Shown piece after piece: positions 28,984-38,184 of a stretch of DNA of 64,000 nucleotides. The first letter of the stretch is position 1, and every line of letters begins with the position of its first letter. The DNA comes from Rahnella sp. AA (GTDB lineage: Bacteria > Pseudomonadota > Gammaproteobacteria > Enterobacterales > Enterobacteriaceae), in contig NZ_PITQ01000003.1 in NCBI RefSeq assembly GCF_002834385.1, forward strand, positions 186,001-250,000. Reading direction: 5' to 3'. The position numbers were made by a program, and so were the translations under genes. The notes beneath the pieces were generated by a model, which was not told the origin of the DNA, made no database searches, and worked only from the letters and a program-made list of their open reading frames with translations.

Positions 28984-30084
28984 ATGTTCACCCACCGTTT
29001 GGTTTTTCCTGCCAGCGTGCTTCGCGGACGCGGCGCGATTAAACATTTAGGCGCAATGTGCGGACGTCTCGGCCAGCGGGCCTTATTGGTCGGCGGTAAA
29101 CGCGCGATTGACAGCGTTGAAGCTAAAGTCGCCGATCAGCTCGAACAACAGATGGTCAGTTATCTGGGCAGTGAAATCTTCAACGGAGAATGTTGCCAGC
29201 AGGAAATCAACCGGCTGGCGGACGTTTTCCGCACGCAAGGCGTTGAAGTGATTATCGCCACCGGCGGCGGAAAAGCGCTGGATACCGCCAAAGCGGCGGG
29301 GGTCGCCTGCAATATTCCGGTCGTGACATTGCCGAGCATCGCGGGCACCTGCTCCGCCGTTACTTCACTGGCGTTTCGTTATCATGAAGATGGCGAGTTC
29401 CGCGATATGTTTCCGCTCCCCTGCGGCCCGGCAGCCGCCGTTATCGATGCTGATTTGCTTGCAGCCTCCCCGCTGGCCTGGCTTTCAGCCGGTATCGGCG
29501 ACACGCTGGCAAAGTGGTACGAATACCGTGCTATCAGTGATCTGACCCAGCTCACCGGCCTGGCGGGTGTCGCGAGAACCAACAGTGAACTTTGCTATAC
29601 GCTGATCGAACACTTCGCCGCCGACGCCTGTTTCGCGGTACAGGACGGCAAAGCCAGCAACGCCCTCGAACAGGTGCTTGATGCGATTTTCCTCTACGCC
29701 GGGCTGACATCCATCATGAGCAACGGCGCACACACCGGCGCGTCTCATGCCTTATACGAAGGTTTCACTGCCTGCGCCAAAACCCGTCACGTCGCGCACG
29801 GTCTGCTGGTCGGCTACGGAAATCTGTGCCTGCTGGCACTGGAAGGCCGCAGCGATGAGGAGCTGCAAACTGCCATAGCCCTTGCACGTGCCAGCGCAAT
29901 CCCGACGCAGCTTTCGCACATTGCGCAAGGCCTGACGGAGCAGGATCTGGCAGCAATCATTGACCGGAGCCTGAGTACACCGGATATGGCAAACATGCCG
30001 GGAGATATTTGCTTCGCAGATGTGAGAAGTGCAATTGAGAGAGTGGAAGGACTCGCCGCCCAAACGGGTCTTGGTTTTAAATAA
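28984..30084 (+). CDS. Iron-containing alcohol dehydrogenase (GldA/HcxA type)
   Basis: This is a 366-residue NAD(P)-dependent dehydrogenase of the glycerol dehydrogenase-like fold. The nucleotide-binding TGGGKALDTAK comes at about residue 94. The metal ligands are D in SAGIGDTLAKWYE, H in GASHALYEGF and H in RHVAHGLLVGYG. The pattern around GIGDTLAKWYE resembles E. coli HcxA (YbdH), which reduces 2-oxo acids, more than GldA. With the MHS transporter and RpiR regulator it probably handles an imported hydroxy acid or polyol. The exact substrate is unknown. A repeat element follows the stop by ten bases. Confidence 0.87.
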   Translation: MFTHRLVFPASVLRGRGAIKHLGAMCGRLGQRALLVGGKRAIDSVEAKVADQLEQQMVSYLGSEIFNGECCQQEINRLADVFRTQGVEVIIATGGGKALDTAKAAGVACNIPVVTLPSIAGTCSAVTSLAFRYHEDGEFRDMFPLPCGPAAAVIDADLLAASPLAWLSAGIGDTLAKWYEYRAISDLTQLTGLAGVARTNSELCYTLIEHFAADACFAVQDGKASNALEQVLDAIFLYAGLTSIMSNGAHTGASHALYEGFTACAKTRHVAHGLLVGYGNLCLLALEGRSDEELQTAIALARASAIPTQLSHIAQGLTEQDLAAIIDRSLSTPDMANMPGDICFADVRSAIERVEGLAAQTGLGFK

Positions 30085-30093
30085 CTGATCAAG

Positions 30094-30212
30094 TTTCGGT
30101 TTCTCACTCGCCGTGGGGCTGGATCGAGAATATTTCGGTTTCTCACTCGCCGTGAGGGCTGGATCGAGAATATTTCGGTTTCTCACTCGCCGTGAGGGCT
30201 GGATCGAGAATA
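30094..30212 (+). repeat. Tandem array of ~40-bp units opening repeat copy 3
   Basis: Three direct units start at 30094 (39 bp), 30133 (40 bp) and 30173 (40 bp), with a partial fourth at 30213. Each begins TTTCGGTTTCTCACTCGCCG and ends in GGATCGAGAATA. Consecutive units can pair GAGAA with TTCTC. Confidence 0.93.
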
Positions 30213-30770
30213 TTTCGGTTTCTCAACAACTGTTATCACATGGCTTTTCGCGCCGAAACCGACCAAGCGAGGGAAGTGCGTTCCCTCTCTTGGATCTCTC
30301 CCCGCTTTTACAACACGCGCTCCGCTCGCTGGCTATGTTTCAGTTGCCGCAGCTATTGCCGCGAAAACTTGCCGCTGCGCGGTACCTTCATTTCGGTCTT
30401 CGAGCCTTACGTCTCGAAACACTCATTCAGCAAGCTTTCTGATAGCGGCCAAAGGCTATTAAGTCAAAAGCTGATCAAGCATATATTTTCTTTTTATTCT
30501 GAAACGGTGAGGTTGTGAATTAGAAAGTTTGTGGCCGCTTTCAAAAATCACGCCAAAGCGAGAGGTGGAAAACCGCGCATCTTTTCGCGCGGTTTGTAAC
30601 CCGAGTGGAGGGAACCGCGCAGCGGCGGGATTTTGCGGCACTAACGGTGGCTGCTGAAACAGTGCCAGCGAGCGGTAGCGCGCAGTGAAAGAGCCGGAGA
30701 TTCTTAAGAGGCGCGGCGATAGGCGCCTCTTAAGGCCAGTTTGGGTGGCAACCCAAGGTCTTGATGTCGA
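30094..30770 (+). repeat. Modular palindromic repeat, copy 3
   Basis: This is a full-length copy. It opens with tandem units (see separate entry), then the GCGCCGAAACCGACC module and hairpin H1 (30263-30275 with 30281-30293, 13 bp with one mismatch). Left and right inverted arms surround a centre near 30450-30545. Right hairpin H2 is CTTAAGAGGCGC (30703-30714) with GCGCCTCTTAAG (30723-30734), and hairpin H3 is TTGGGT/ACCCAA (30741-30756). It fills the gap between two convergent genes and has no convincing coding frame. Confidence 0.87.
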
Positions 30771-30795
30771 ATGAAGGATTCAAAAAGCCCCCTTT

Positions 30796-31911
30796 TTAAA
30801 CCACAATCACCGCTCTCGGCAGTCGACTCATCCTTACTCCCCCGTCTTCCGTCACCACCACCGTCTCACTAAATGCAATCCCCGCGGCTGAGGTGTACAT
30901 GTGAAAAACCATATTCTCTTCCAGAATCCAGTCAGCCGCTGGCGTGAAGCAGTGCGAGAAATCGCTCGGGCGCGGGGTTCGCGTATAAAGCCCCAAAGAA
31001 TAACCGGTGACATTGCCGTATTCCGCGCGCAGCCCGGCTTTGAGAACAGCGTTACGCAAAATCGCGTCCACGTCGCAGGCTCTGACGCCAGGTTTCATGG
31101 CGGCAATTTGGGCATCCTGCATCGCAATAAGCTGTGTGGCGACGTTTTGCCGCGCCGGGCTTAACCCACCGAAAATAAACGGGCGCATCAGGCGCGCGCT
31201 GTAATGCCGGACTTTCGGGATAAGCTCGACGTGCAAAATATCATCATCACACAACTGTTCTTCATGCGTCTGCGCATGCAGGAAGCCGCTGTCTCCGCCC
31301 GAAAGAACAATCGGGCCGGTTTCTCCCGTGTCCGCCCCTTCGGAGAGGAAAATGCGCGCGGCAAGAGCCGCCACATCACGCACCCGCCAGCCCGCTTTCA
31401 CCTGCTCTTTCAGCGCCAGAAATGCCCTGTCGGCGATATGTGCCGCTTCGCGCAATGCATCCAGTTCATACGAAAACTTAACCTGCCGCAGCCGGTCACT
31501 GATGCCCGGCATTGGCCGCCAGATAACGTCAGGCAACCGTTCAGCAAGCTGGTGCCAGGTTTCCACCGTCATGCCGTAAGAATGCGTATCAGCACCCAGA
31601 TAAGTCTGCTGATAACCCCGGGCCATCAGGCTCCCGGCAACGCATTCCCACGGATCCTGATGGTCATCATAGGTGACAATGTCACGTAACCAACTACTGC
31701 GTCTGCACGGTGCTTCGTCGAGCTTGCGCAGAACCATCCACGGCTCGCCAGTCAGCGGGACCAGACAGGCGCGGTACATCGTTTCCGAAACGGTATAACC
31801 GGTTAGCCAGGCCAGCAGTTCACCGCTGTCAACCAGCATCACTTGTGCATCCGCCATTCGCATGGCGTCCCGCAGCCGGCTTAATGCGGCCAGATTCACG
31901 GCCATAGACAT
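30796..31911 (-). CDS. M24-family protein with degenerate metal site (operon B)
   Basis: This 371-residue protein has the two-domain layout of Xaa-Pro peptidases: a creatinase N-domain up to about residue 140, then the pita-bread C-domain. The usual five metal ligands are largely absent. The region of the two aspartates reads VELIPKVRHYSARLMR, the GHG histidine motif reads GYSLGL, and the EPG glutamate region reads FHMYTS. This resembles metal-free family members such as creatinase, so it probably hydrolyses a C-N bond without metal, or is non-catalytic. The ATG at 31911 follows GGGGGAG, right after the upstream M20 gene stop. It is the last gene of operon B. Confidence 0.85.
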   Translation of the reverse strand: MSMAVNLAALSRLRDAMRMADAQVMLVDSGELLAWLTGYTVSETMYRACLVPLTGEPWMVLRKLDEAPCRRSSWLRDIVTYDDHQDPWECVAGSLMARGYQQTYLGADTHSYGMTVETWHQLAERLPDVIWRPMPGISDRLRQVKFSYELDALREAAHIADRAFLALKEQVKAGWRVRDVAALAARIFLSEGADTGETGPIVLSGGDSGFLHAQTHEEQLCDDDILHVELIPKVRHYSARLMRPFIFGGLSPARQNVATQLIAMQDAQIAAMKPGVRACDVDAILRNAVLKAGLRAEYGNVTGYSLGLYTRTPRPSDFSHCFTPAADWILEENMVFHMYTSAAGIAFSETVVVTEDGGVRMSRLPRAVIVV

Positions 31912-31928
31912 CGGCTTCTCCCCCAGTG

Positions 31929-33152
31929 TTATGCTTCGTCGGGCTGACAAATTTCAAGGATCGCCAGCAGGTAAACACGCACCGTATCCAGGAAATCTTT
32001 GATGTGAACGCGCTCGTCCGGCATGGTGTTAAACTTACCGCCCGGCCCGCAAACCACCCCTTCCATGCCCAGCATCTGATAAAAATGTGCCGCATCGGTG
32101 CCATAAAATGCCGGGGGCGTAATCACGCCCGTCGGCTGTTCTTCACCACGAACCGCCTGATAGGCACGGTTGACGGCTTTCACGATCGGAGACTCCACTG
32201 AGACTTCGAAGGGCAACATGGTCGGGCGATGACGTTTGCCATCATCAAACAACTCAGCCTGCAAGCCGGGGAATTCAGCACACAAATCATCGAGCAGCGC
32301 CTGTAAATCGGCCAGCACGGTATCGACCGTCTGCCCCGGCGCAAAGCGCGCCGAGCCGCTGAGACGGGCAAAATCCGCCACCTGCGGCGGACGCCACTCT
32401 TGCAAATCACGCCCCAACGCACCGTGAACGGTACCGATATGGCCGCGATTAATTTTACGGTGGTCGTCCGTTTCTGCACCGGTAAACGTGATGTTGTTAA
32501 TACGCGGGATCAGCGCGATCGCCGCCTGAATGGCATCGACCGCTTCTTCACGCTTGGAGAGATGGCGCGTATCACCGGTCAGTTCGATGGTAAACATCAG
32601 CGACCCGGCGTGCATGGTCATGGCCTGCACGTCAGTCGGCTCCGAGTTGATGAAATAATCCGCTTTCACGCCCTGCTCGATGGCCGCAATGGTGCCGATC
32701 CCGCCCTGCAATTCCCCCACCACATAAGTGAGGATCACATCGCCTTTCAGTTTCACACCGTTGTCGATAAGCGTTTTAAGCGCGCAAAAATAGGCCGCAT
32801 CGCCGGCTTTCATGTTGGAAACGCCGATGCCGTAAATAAATTCATCGTCAATTTTTCCTTCCCACGGATCGACCGTCCAGCCTTCGGTCACCGGGTTGGT
32901 GTCAAGGTGGCCGTTGAACAACAGGCTTTTCCCGCTGCCGGTTCCGCGCAGCGTACCGATGGCGTTCAGACGCTCACCCGGAACGGGTTGCAGTTGCGTT
33001 TCCAGCCCCAGCATCTGCATCTGACTGGCCATATATTCCGCCAGTTTCCGTTCGCCGTCGGTTTGGCTGTAACTTTTGTGCTGGACCATTCTCGCCAGAA
33101 AATTCAGGCAATACTCGTCGTCAATTGCAGCCAGTAATTGTTGAGAATTCAT
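31929..33152 (-). CDS. M20-family metallopeptidase/deacylase (operon B)
   Basis: This 407-residue cytoplasmic zinc enzyme is of the ArgE/DapE/carboxypeptidase G2 group. Metal-site segments are LLFNGHLDTNPV with H and D ligands, and YGIGVSNMKAGDAAY. The position of the catalytic glutamate reads VGELQGG rather than the usual EE pair, and the C-terminal ligand lies in the PAFYGTDAAHFYQ region. The dimerisation domain fills about residues 190-300. The ATG at 33152 follows AAAGGG; a frame from 33167 is less likely. It probably deacylates or splits peptides brought in by the neighbouring transporter. Confidence 0.86.
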   Translation of the reverse strand: MNSQQLLAAIDDEYCLNFLARMVQHKSYSQTDGERKLAEYMASQMQMLGLETQLQPVPGERLNAIGTLRGTGSGKSLLFNGHLDTNPVTEGWTVDPWEGKIDDEFIYGIGVSNMKAGDAAYFCALKTLIDNGVKLKGDVILTYVVGELQGGIGTIAAIEQGVKADYFINSEPTDVQAMTMHAGSLMFTIELTGDTRHLSKREEAVDAIQAAIALIPRINNITFTGAETDDHRKINRGHIGTVHGALGRDLQEWRPPQVADFARLSGSARFAPGQTVDTVLADLQALLDDLCAEFPGLQAELFDDGKRHRPTMLPFEVSVESPIVKAVNRAYQAVRGEEQPTGVITPPAFYGTDAAHFYQMLGMEGVVCGPGGKFNTMPDERVHIKDFLDTVRVYLLAILEICQPDEA

Positions 33153-33178
33153 AGGTAACCCTTTCAATTTCAGATATT

Positions 33179-34804
33179 TTATTTCACAGCCGTTTCTGGC
33201 GCATGCACCGCCGCCAGCAACGCCCTGGTATAATCGTGGCTGGCGTGCTGCGCCATCGCATCCCCCGGCAGCACCTCCAGTAAATCGCCGCGATACATCA
33301 CTGCCACGCGGTGTGCAATCTGGCGGATCAGATTCAGATCATGGGTAATAAACAGGTAAGCCGTACCGTAGCGACGGCGCAATTCCAGCAGAAGCTCAAT
33401 GACCGTGGCCTGTACCGAAACGTCCAGCGCAGCCGTAATTTCATCGCAAATCACCAGCTCCGGCGGATGGGCGAACGCCCGGGCAATCGCCACGCGCTGC
33501 TTCTGACCACCGGACAGTTCATGCGGAAAACGCCGGGCGAAACTGGCGGGTAGCCGCACGTCCTCAAGTAAACGAGTCACCGCCTGCGCTTCGGTTTCCC
33601 CTTTTGGCAGGCCGTACAACCGCAGTGGCCGCGCGATGATTTCGCCGATGCGCTGCCGTGGATTGAGCGAAGCATCCGGATGCTGGAAAATCATCTGCAC
33701 ACGGCGACGGTAGTCTTTATCCATTTCTGCACGGCCAAAAAGGTTGTAGCCGTTAAAATCGATTTTTCCGCTAAACGGCACCAGGCCGGTCAGGGCTTTT
33801 GCCAGCGACGATTTGCCGGAACCGGATTCCCCGACAACACCGACAATTTCACCGCGATGCACCGTCAGGCAGATGTCCGATGCGGCGCGTGTTTTACCGT
33901 TTTCACGCCGGAACAGTTTGTCCAGCAGGCCGTGACGGCCATAGTCGATATTGATGTTTTCCAGGCTAAGCAGGGGCTGAACAGAAACCGGTGCCGGGTC
34001 AGTCAGACGTTGCGCCGGATCGGGCACCGCAGCGACCAGCTTTTGCGTATAGGCGTGCTGCGGTGCGAGGAATAACGTTCGCGCCGCGGCTTGCTCAACG
34101 ATGTGGCCTTTTTCCAGCACACAGACACGATCGGCAACAGCTGAGACCAGCGCCAGATCGTGAGAGATATACAGCGAGGCGACGCCCGTTTTTTCACGCA
34201 GGCGGGCAAACAGCGCCAGAATCTGCGCCGAGCTGATCACATCCAGCGCGGTAGTCGGTTCGTCGAAAATCAGGCATTGCGGTTCACAGGCAAACGCGGT
34301 GGCAATCAGCACACGTTGCTTTTCCCCCCCGGACACCTGATGCGGATAGCGTTTCATCATCGCTGCCGGATTTTTCAATTCAACATCACTCAGCAGCCGG
34401 ATGCCCAGCTCCAGTGCCTGTTTCGCATCCAGCCCGCGATGGCGGATCAGCACTTCGCTCACCTGCTCGCCCAGCGTCAATGTCGGGTTAAGGGATGCAC
34501 TGGGATCCTGAAAGATCATGCCCAGTTTGCCGCCGCGCAGATTTTCTATCTGCGGTTTCGGCATCTGACAGAGGTCCTCCCCGGCCAGCAGAATTCGCCC
34601 GCCGCGTTCACGGGCGTTAGCGGCCATGTACCGCATGATTGACCAGCCCAGCGTGGTTTTGCCTGAACCGGACTCACCGACCAGCCCGACCACTTCGCCA
34701 CGCTGAACGCTAAGGGAGATATCCTGCAAAACCTGTAATGGCTGTCCATCGGGCAACTGGTAATCGAGGCTGTAATTTTCAATGGCTAACAGGGCTTCAG
34801 TCAT
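33179..34804 (-). CDS. Fused dual-domain peptide ABC ATPase (operon B)
   Basis: This 541-residue protein carries two ABC ATPase domains in one chain, an OppD-like half and an OppF-like half. The first has Walker A GESGSGKT, signature VSGGEKQR and Walker [10 protein letters not shown]; the second has [16 protein letters not shown] and LVICDEITA. Such fused ATPases are known for YejF and GsiA-type importers. It replaces the two separate ATPases seen in operon A. The gene is flanked by the permease gene (stop and start adjoin at 34804) and the M20 gene. Confidence 0.92.
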   Translation of the reverse strand: MTEALLAIENYSLDYQLPDGQPLQVLQDISLSVQRGEVVGLVGESGSGKTTLGWSIMRYMAANARERGGRILLAGEDLCQMPKPQIENLRGGKLGMIFQDPSASLNPTLTLGEQVSEVLIRHRGLDAKQALELGIRLLSDVELKNPAAMMKRYPHQVSGGEKQRVLIATAFACEPQCLIFDEPTTALDVISSAQILALFARLREKTGVASLYISHDLALVSAVADRVCVLEKGHIVEQAAARTLFLAPQHAYTQKLVAAVPDPAQRLTDPAPVSVQPLLSLENINIDYGRHGLLDKLFRRENGKTRAASDICLTVHRGEIVGVVGESGSGKSSLAKALTGLVPFSGKIDFNGYNLFGRAEMDKDYRRRVQMIFQHPDASLNPRQRIGEIIARPLRLYGLPKGETEAQAVTRLLEDVRLPASFARRFPHELSGGQKQRVAIARAFAHPPELVICDEITAALDVSVQATVIELLLELRRRYGTAYLFITHDLNLIRQIAHRVAVMYRGDLLEVLPGDAMAQHASHDYTRALLAAVHAPETAVK

Positions 34805-35631
34805 CAGTGGCTCCTCGGATTGAGCGCATCACGCAGGCCGTCGCCCAGCAGGTTAAAACCAATCGCCACCAGGGCAATCGCCACACCGGGGATCAGCATC
34901 ATCCACGGGGCATTAAAGAAATAGGCGCGGGCTTCGGACACCATCAGCCCCCACTCCGGCTCTGGCGGCTGCGCACCCAACCCGAGAAAGCTCAGGGTAG
35001 CGAACAGCATGATGGCGAAGGCCACGCGGATCGTCGCCTCAACGATAATAGGCGCGACAATATTGGGCAGCATTTCACGCAAAATGATGTAGTGCGTGGC
35101 TTCACCCCGCGCAATGGCCGCGCTGATGTAATCCTGCTGACGCGCCGCCAGCGAGACGCTGCGGGCGATGCGCACCATGCCGGGAACAAACGCGATGGTG
35201 ATAGCCAGCACGGCATTGAAACTGCTCTGGCCGAGCGTGCTGACGATTAACAAGGCAAACAGCAGGCTCGGAATCGACATCACCGCGTCCATCGTGCGCA
35301 TAATCGCTTCGTCTGTTTTGCCCCCCAGATACGCGCTGGCGGTGCCGATCACCGCGCCAATGACCATTGAAATAAAGGTCGCCAGCAAAGACAGCACAAT
35401 CGTGGCCCGTGCGCCAACCATGACACGGCTGAAAATATCGCGCCCTAGCTGATCGGTGCCAAACCAGTGATCCAGAGAAGGCGCTTTGTAGCGCGCCAGA
35501 ATCGAAATAGATTCCGGATCATAAGGCGCAACATGCGCCCCACCGCACACCATCAGCGCGGCCAGAAATAAGATAAACAACCCGACAGCGCCCTGCGGCG
35601 AACGGATTAAATGCTTCATCACATCACGCAT
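34804..35631 (-). CDS. Peptide ABC importer permease, DppC type (operon B)
   Basis: This membrane subunit of about 275 residues shows FGTDQLGRDIFSRVMVGARATI, the coupling loop DYISAAIARGEATHYIILREMLPNIV and LSFLGLGAQPPEPEWG. I start it at the ATG at 35631, which overlaps the previous permease stop by eight bases; a longer frame from 35658 lacks support. It forms the pore with the DppB-type permease encoded upstream. Confidence 0.91.
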   Translation of the reverse strand: MRDVMKHLIRSPQGAVGLFILFLAALMVCGGAHVAPYDPESISILARYKAPSLDHWFGTDQLGRDIFSRVMVGARATIVLSLLATFISMVIGAVIGTASAYLGGKTDEAIMRTMDAVMSIPSLLFALLIVSTLGQSSFNAVLAITIAFVPGMVRIARSVSLAARQQDYISAAIARGEATHYIILREMLPNIVAPIIVEATIRVAFAIMLFATLSFLGLGAQPPEPEWGLMVSEARAYFFNAPWMMLIPGVAIALVAIGFNLLGDGLRDALNPRSH

Positions 35632-36571
35632 AACTGATCCGTTTATCGAGGAAAACATAGGCCAGATCGGCCAGGAAATTAACGACGGAATAGGTCGCCG
35701 CCAGGATCAGCACGCCGGCCTGAATGGTCGGCAAATCCCGTGCCTGCACCGCCACAATCAGCTCACGGCCAATCCCGGGGATCGCAAAGATTTCTTCCAC
35801 GACGACAATGCCGCCGAGCAGATAACCGACATCGAGTGCCACAATGGTAATCGTCGGCAAAAGGCCATTACGCAGTGCGTGGCGCCACAGGATCCGGCGG
35901 CGGGACAACCCTTTCAGGTGCGCAGCGCGGATATAGTCCGTCTGCAAAACGTCAACCATTTCCGAGCGAACCATACGGGAAACGTGGGCAACCAGAATCA
36001 TCGCCACGGTGACGGAGGGCAGGATCAGATGGCTGATACCGCCCCAGAAATCCTCGGTCAGCGGCACGTAGCCCGTAGCGGGGAGAATTTGCCAGACATC
36101 AGCAAACAGCAGCAAAAGCAGCGTGGCAGTCACGAATTCCGGAAACGAAATGCCGACGTACGACAGCACGCTGACCAGCATATCGGCCAGCTTTCCGCGT
36201 CGCACCGCCGCCCAGATGCCGAGCGGGATGGCGACGACCAGCATCAGCAACAGCGCGCAGGCCGCCAGCAGCAACGAACGCCCGAGTGCGGCCATAATCA
36301 CAGGTGCCACCGGCAAACCGTTGCGCATCGACTGGCCGAAATCACCGTGCAGCACGCCACTGAGCCAGTGCCAGTATTGCAGCCACGCCGGGGCATTCAG
36401 CCCCAGACGCGCACGCACTGCCGCCAGCGCTTCCGGCGTGGCGTTCTGGCCCAGCAGCGTGACGGCAGCATCTGCCGGTAAAAGTTGCGTGATGCCAAAC
36501 ACCAGCAGCGACACCACCAGCAGCGTGTAAATCACCAGCATGAAACGTTTAAACAGATAACTCGCCGTCAC
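35624..36571 (-). CDS. Peptide ABC importer permease, DppB type (operon B)
   Basis: This 315-residue membrane protein of the OppB/DppB group has an N-terminal FGITQLLPADAAVTLLGQNATPEALAAVRARLGL and coupling loop DYIRAAHLKGLSRRRILWRHALRNGLLP. Six membrane segments are visible. It lies 15 bp downstream of the binding-protein gene. Confidence 0.91.
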   Translation of the reverse strand: MTASYLFKRFMLVIYTLLVVSLLVFGITQLLPADAAVTLLGQNATPEALAAVRARLGLNAPAWLQYWHWLSGVLHGDFGQSMRNGLPVAPVIMAALGRSLLLAACALLLMLVVAIPLGIWAAVRRGKLADMLVSVLSYVGISFPEFVTATLLLLLFADVWQILPATGYVPLTEDFWGGISHLILPSVTVAMILVAHVSRMVRSEMVDVLQTDYIRAAHLKGLSRRRILWRHALRNGLLPTITIVALDVGYLLGGIVVVEEIFAIPGIGRELIVAVQARDLPTIQAGVLILAATYSVVNFLADLAYVFLDKRISYA

Positions 36572-36586
36572 AATAAATGCCCCCTG

Positions 36587-38182
36587 TTATTTCCGGGTCG
36601 GGGCTTTCGCCGTCAGCCACACATGATCAAGGCGGAATACGGCACCGCGCGGATGCAGCTGATAACCGGCGACGTAATCACGCCCTGCCGCCAGCAAATC
36701 AAAGAAAGCCGGGATCAGCGAAGGCACTTCGTCATGCATCAGTTTCTGCGCCGTAGCATAAAGCCCGGTGCGTTTTGCCGGGTCGGCGGTTTCACGCGCG
36801 GCTTTTACAGCGGCATCAAACTCCGCATTGTTCCAGCGGGTTTCGTTCCAGGAGGCGGTTGAGGTGTACAACAGCGAGAAAACGGCGTCCGGCGTCGGTT
36901 GCATATTGTAGAAACCGACATAGAAATTGCCCTTTTTCCAGACCTGATCGAGATAGGTACTGTGCGCCATTGTCTGCACATTGATACGAAAACCGCCCGG
37001 TTTAGCCATTTCACGCAGCGCAATACCGAGCTGTGTGCGGGTTGATGGTTTATCGGACGCAATCAGCGTCAGATCCAGCCCGTCAGGATAGCCGGCGTCT
37101 TTCAGCAGCGCTTTAGCTTTGGCGTAATCCGGCGCTTTCAGAGGTTCGTTCAGATAATACGGATAAGCTGAGTTCAGCGGCGTATCGTTGCCCGGCGTGC
37201 CGTAGCCTTCGGCCACGAAATCGACGGTGGCTTTGCGATCAACGCACAACGCCAGTGCCTGACGGACACGCACATCGTTGAAGGGTTTAACGTCGCAACC
37301 CATATTAACGTTGAGGAACTGGCCGGACGGCACGCGCAGCGGCACGACACCGGCGGATTTCGACAGGCGTGCAAATTCGGTAGACGCCGCGGACAACATC
37401 AGATCGGTATCACCGGCAATCAGTGCGGAACCTTCGGCGATAGCGTCCGGGTAGACCACCACTTCCACGCGGTCCAGATGCGGGCGGGACGGGTCGTAAT
37501 AATGCGGGTTACGCTCAACGACAATCAGGCGTTCGGGGTCAAATGACACCAGTTTGAACGGCCCGGTCCCGATGGCTTCTTTGCTCAGGCGTTCCAGCTG
37601 CCCATTCGAAATCGCCGCAGGAATAATTTTGGCATCGGGGTACGCCAGCATGACCGGCAGATCGGCGTAAGGCCCGTCGGTACCAATCACGACTGTACTG
37701 GCATCCGGCGCGCTCACGGTTTTGATGGGGCCGATATTGTGCTGGCCCGGCGAGGCATTTTTTGCATCGAGGATAGCGTTCAGGCTGGCAAGCACGTCGG
37801 CAGAGGTACAGGCAGAACCGTCATGGAAACTGAGGTTTTTTCGCAGGGTGAACGTCCACTGCGTTAAGTCATCACTGGCTTTCCAGGATTCGGCCAAATC
37901 CGCTTCGGCTTTCATGTCCTGCGTCAGACGTGTCAGGCCGCTGTAAAGCAACTCAGCCACCAGATATTCCGGGTTAACCCGAGCCTGTTGCGGATTAAGC
38001 ATTCCCGCCGCCTGATCGACGCTGATACGCAGCACGCCGCCCTTGCGCGGTGCACCGCTGGCATCGGTGGCGCTGGAAACGGCAGCGGCAACATTCCCTG
38101 ACCACGGCAACATGGCCGCGCCGGTGAGAATAGTGGATCCTGCGATAAACTGACGGCGGTTAACGCCTTTCATTGCACACAT
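36587..38182 (-). CDS. Peptide-binding periplasmic protein, SBP family 5 (operon B)
   Basis: This 531-residue solute receptor has an N-terminus with a twin-arginine-like pattern, NRRQFIAGSTILTGAAML, rather than a plain Sec signal, so export through Tat is possible. The mature part has family-5 segments LNPQQARVNPEYLVAELLYSGL, TFTLRKNLSFHDGSACTSADVLASL and DVRVRQALALCVDRKATVDFV. GAGAGGG lies seven bases before the ATG at 38182, which makes this start well supported. It is preceded by an M20 peptidase gene two bases upstream, so both are surely co-transcribed. Confidence 0.9.
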   Translation of the reverse strand: MCAMKGVNRRQFIAGSTILTGAAMLPWSGNVAAAVSSATDASGAPRKGGVLRISVDQAAGMLNPQQARVNPEYLVAELLYSGLTRLTQDMKAEADLAESWKASDDLTQWTFTLRKNLSFHDGSACTSADVLASLNAILDAKNASPGQHNIGPIKTVSAPDASTVVIGTDGPYADLPVMLAYPDAKIIPAAISNGQLERLSKEAIGTGPFKLVSFDPERLIVVERNPHYYDPSRPHLDRVEVVVYPDAIAEGSALIAGDTDLMLSAASTEFARLSKSAGVVPLRVPSGQFLNVNMGCDVKPFNDVRVRQALALCVDRKATVDFVAEGYGTPGNDTPLNSAYPYYLNEPLKAPDYAKAKALLKDAGYPDGLDLTLIASDKPSTRTQLGIALREMAKPGGFRINVQTMAHSTYLDQVWKKGNFYVGFYNMQPTPDAVFSLLYTSTASWNETRWNNAEFDAAVKAARETADPAKRTGLYATAQKLMHDEVPSLIPAFFDLLAAGRDYVAGYQLHPRGAVFRLDHVWLTAKAPTRK

Positions 38183-38184
38183 TA

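Noticed and set aside
30113-30442. Open frame of 109 residues across the tandem units and left arm of copy 3
   Set aside because: Its N-terminal part is a translation of the 40-bp units; the same module in other copies is interrupted, so it is not a conserved protein.
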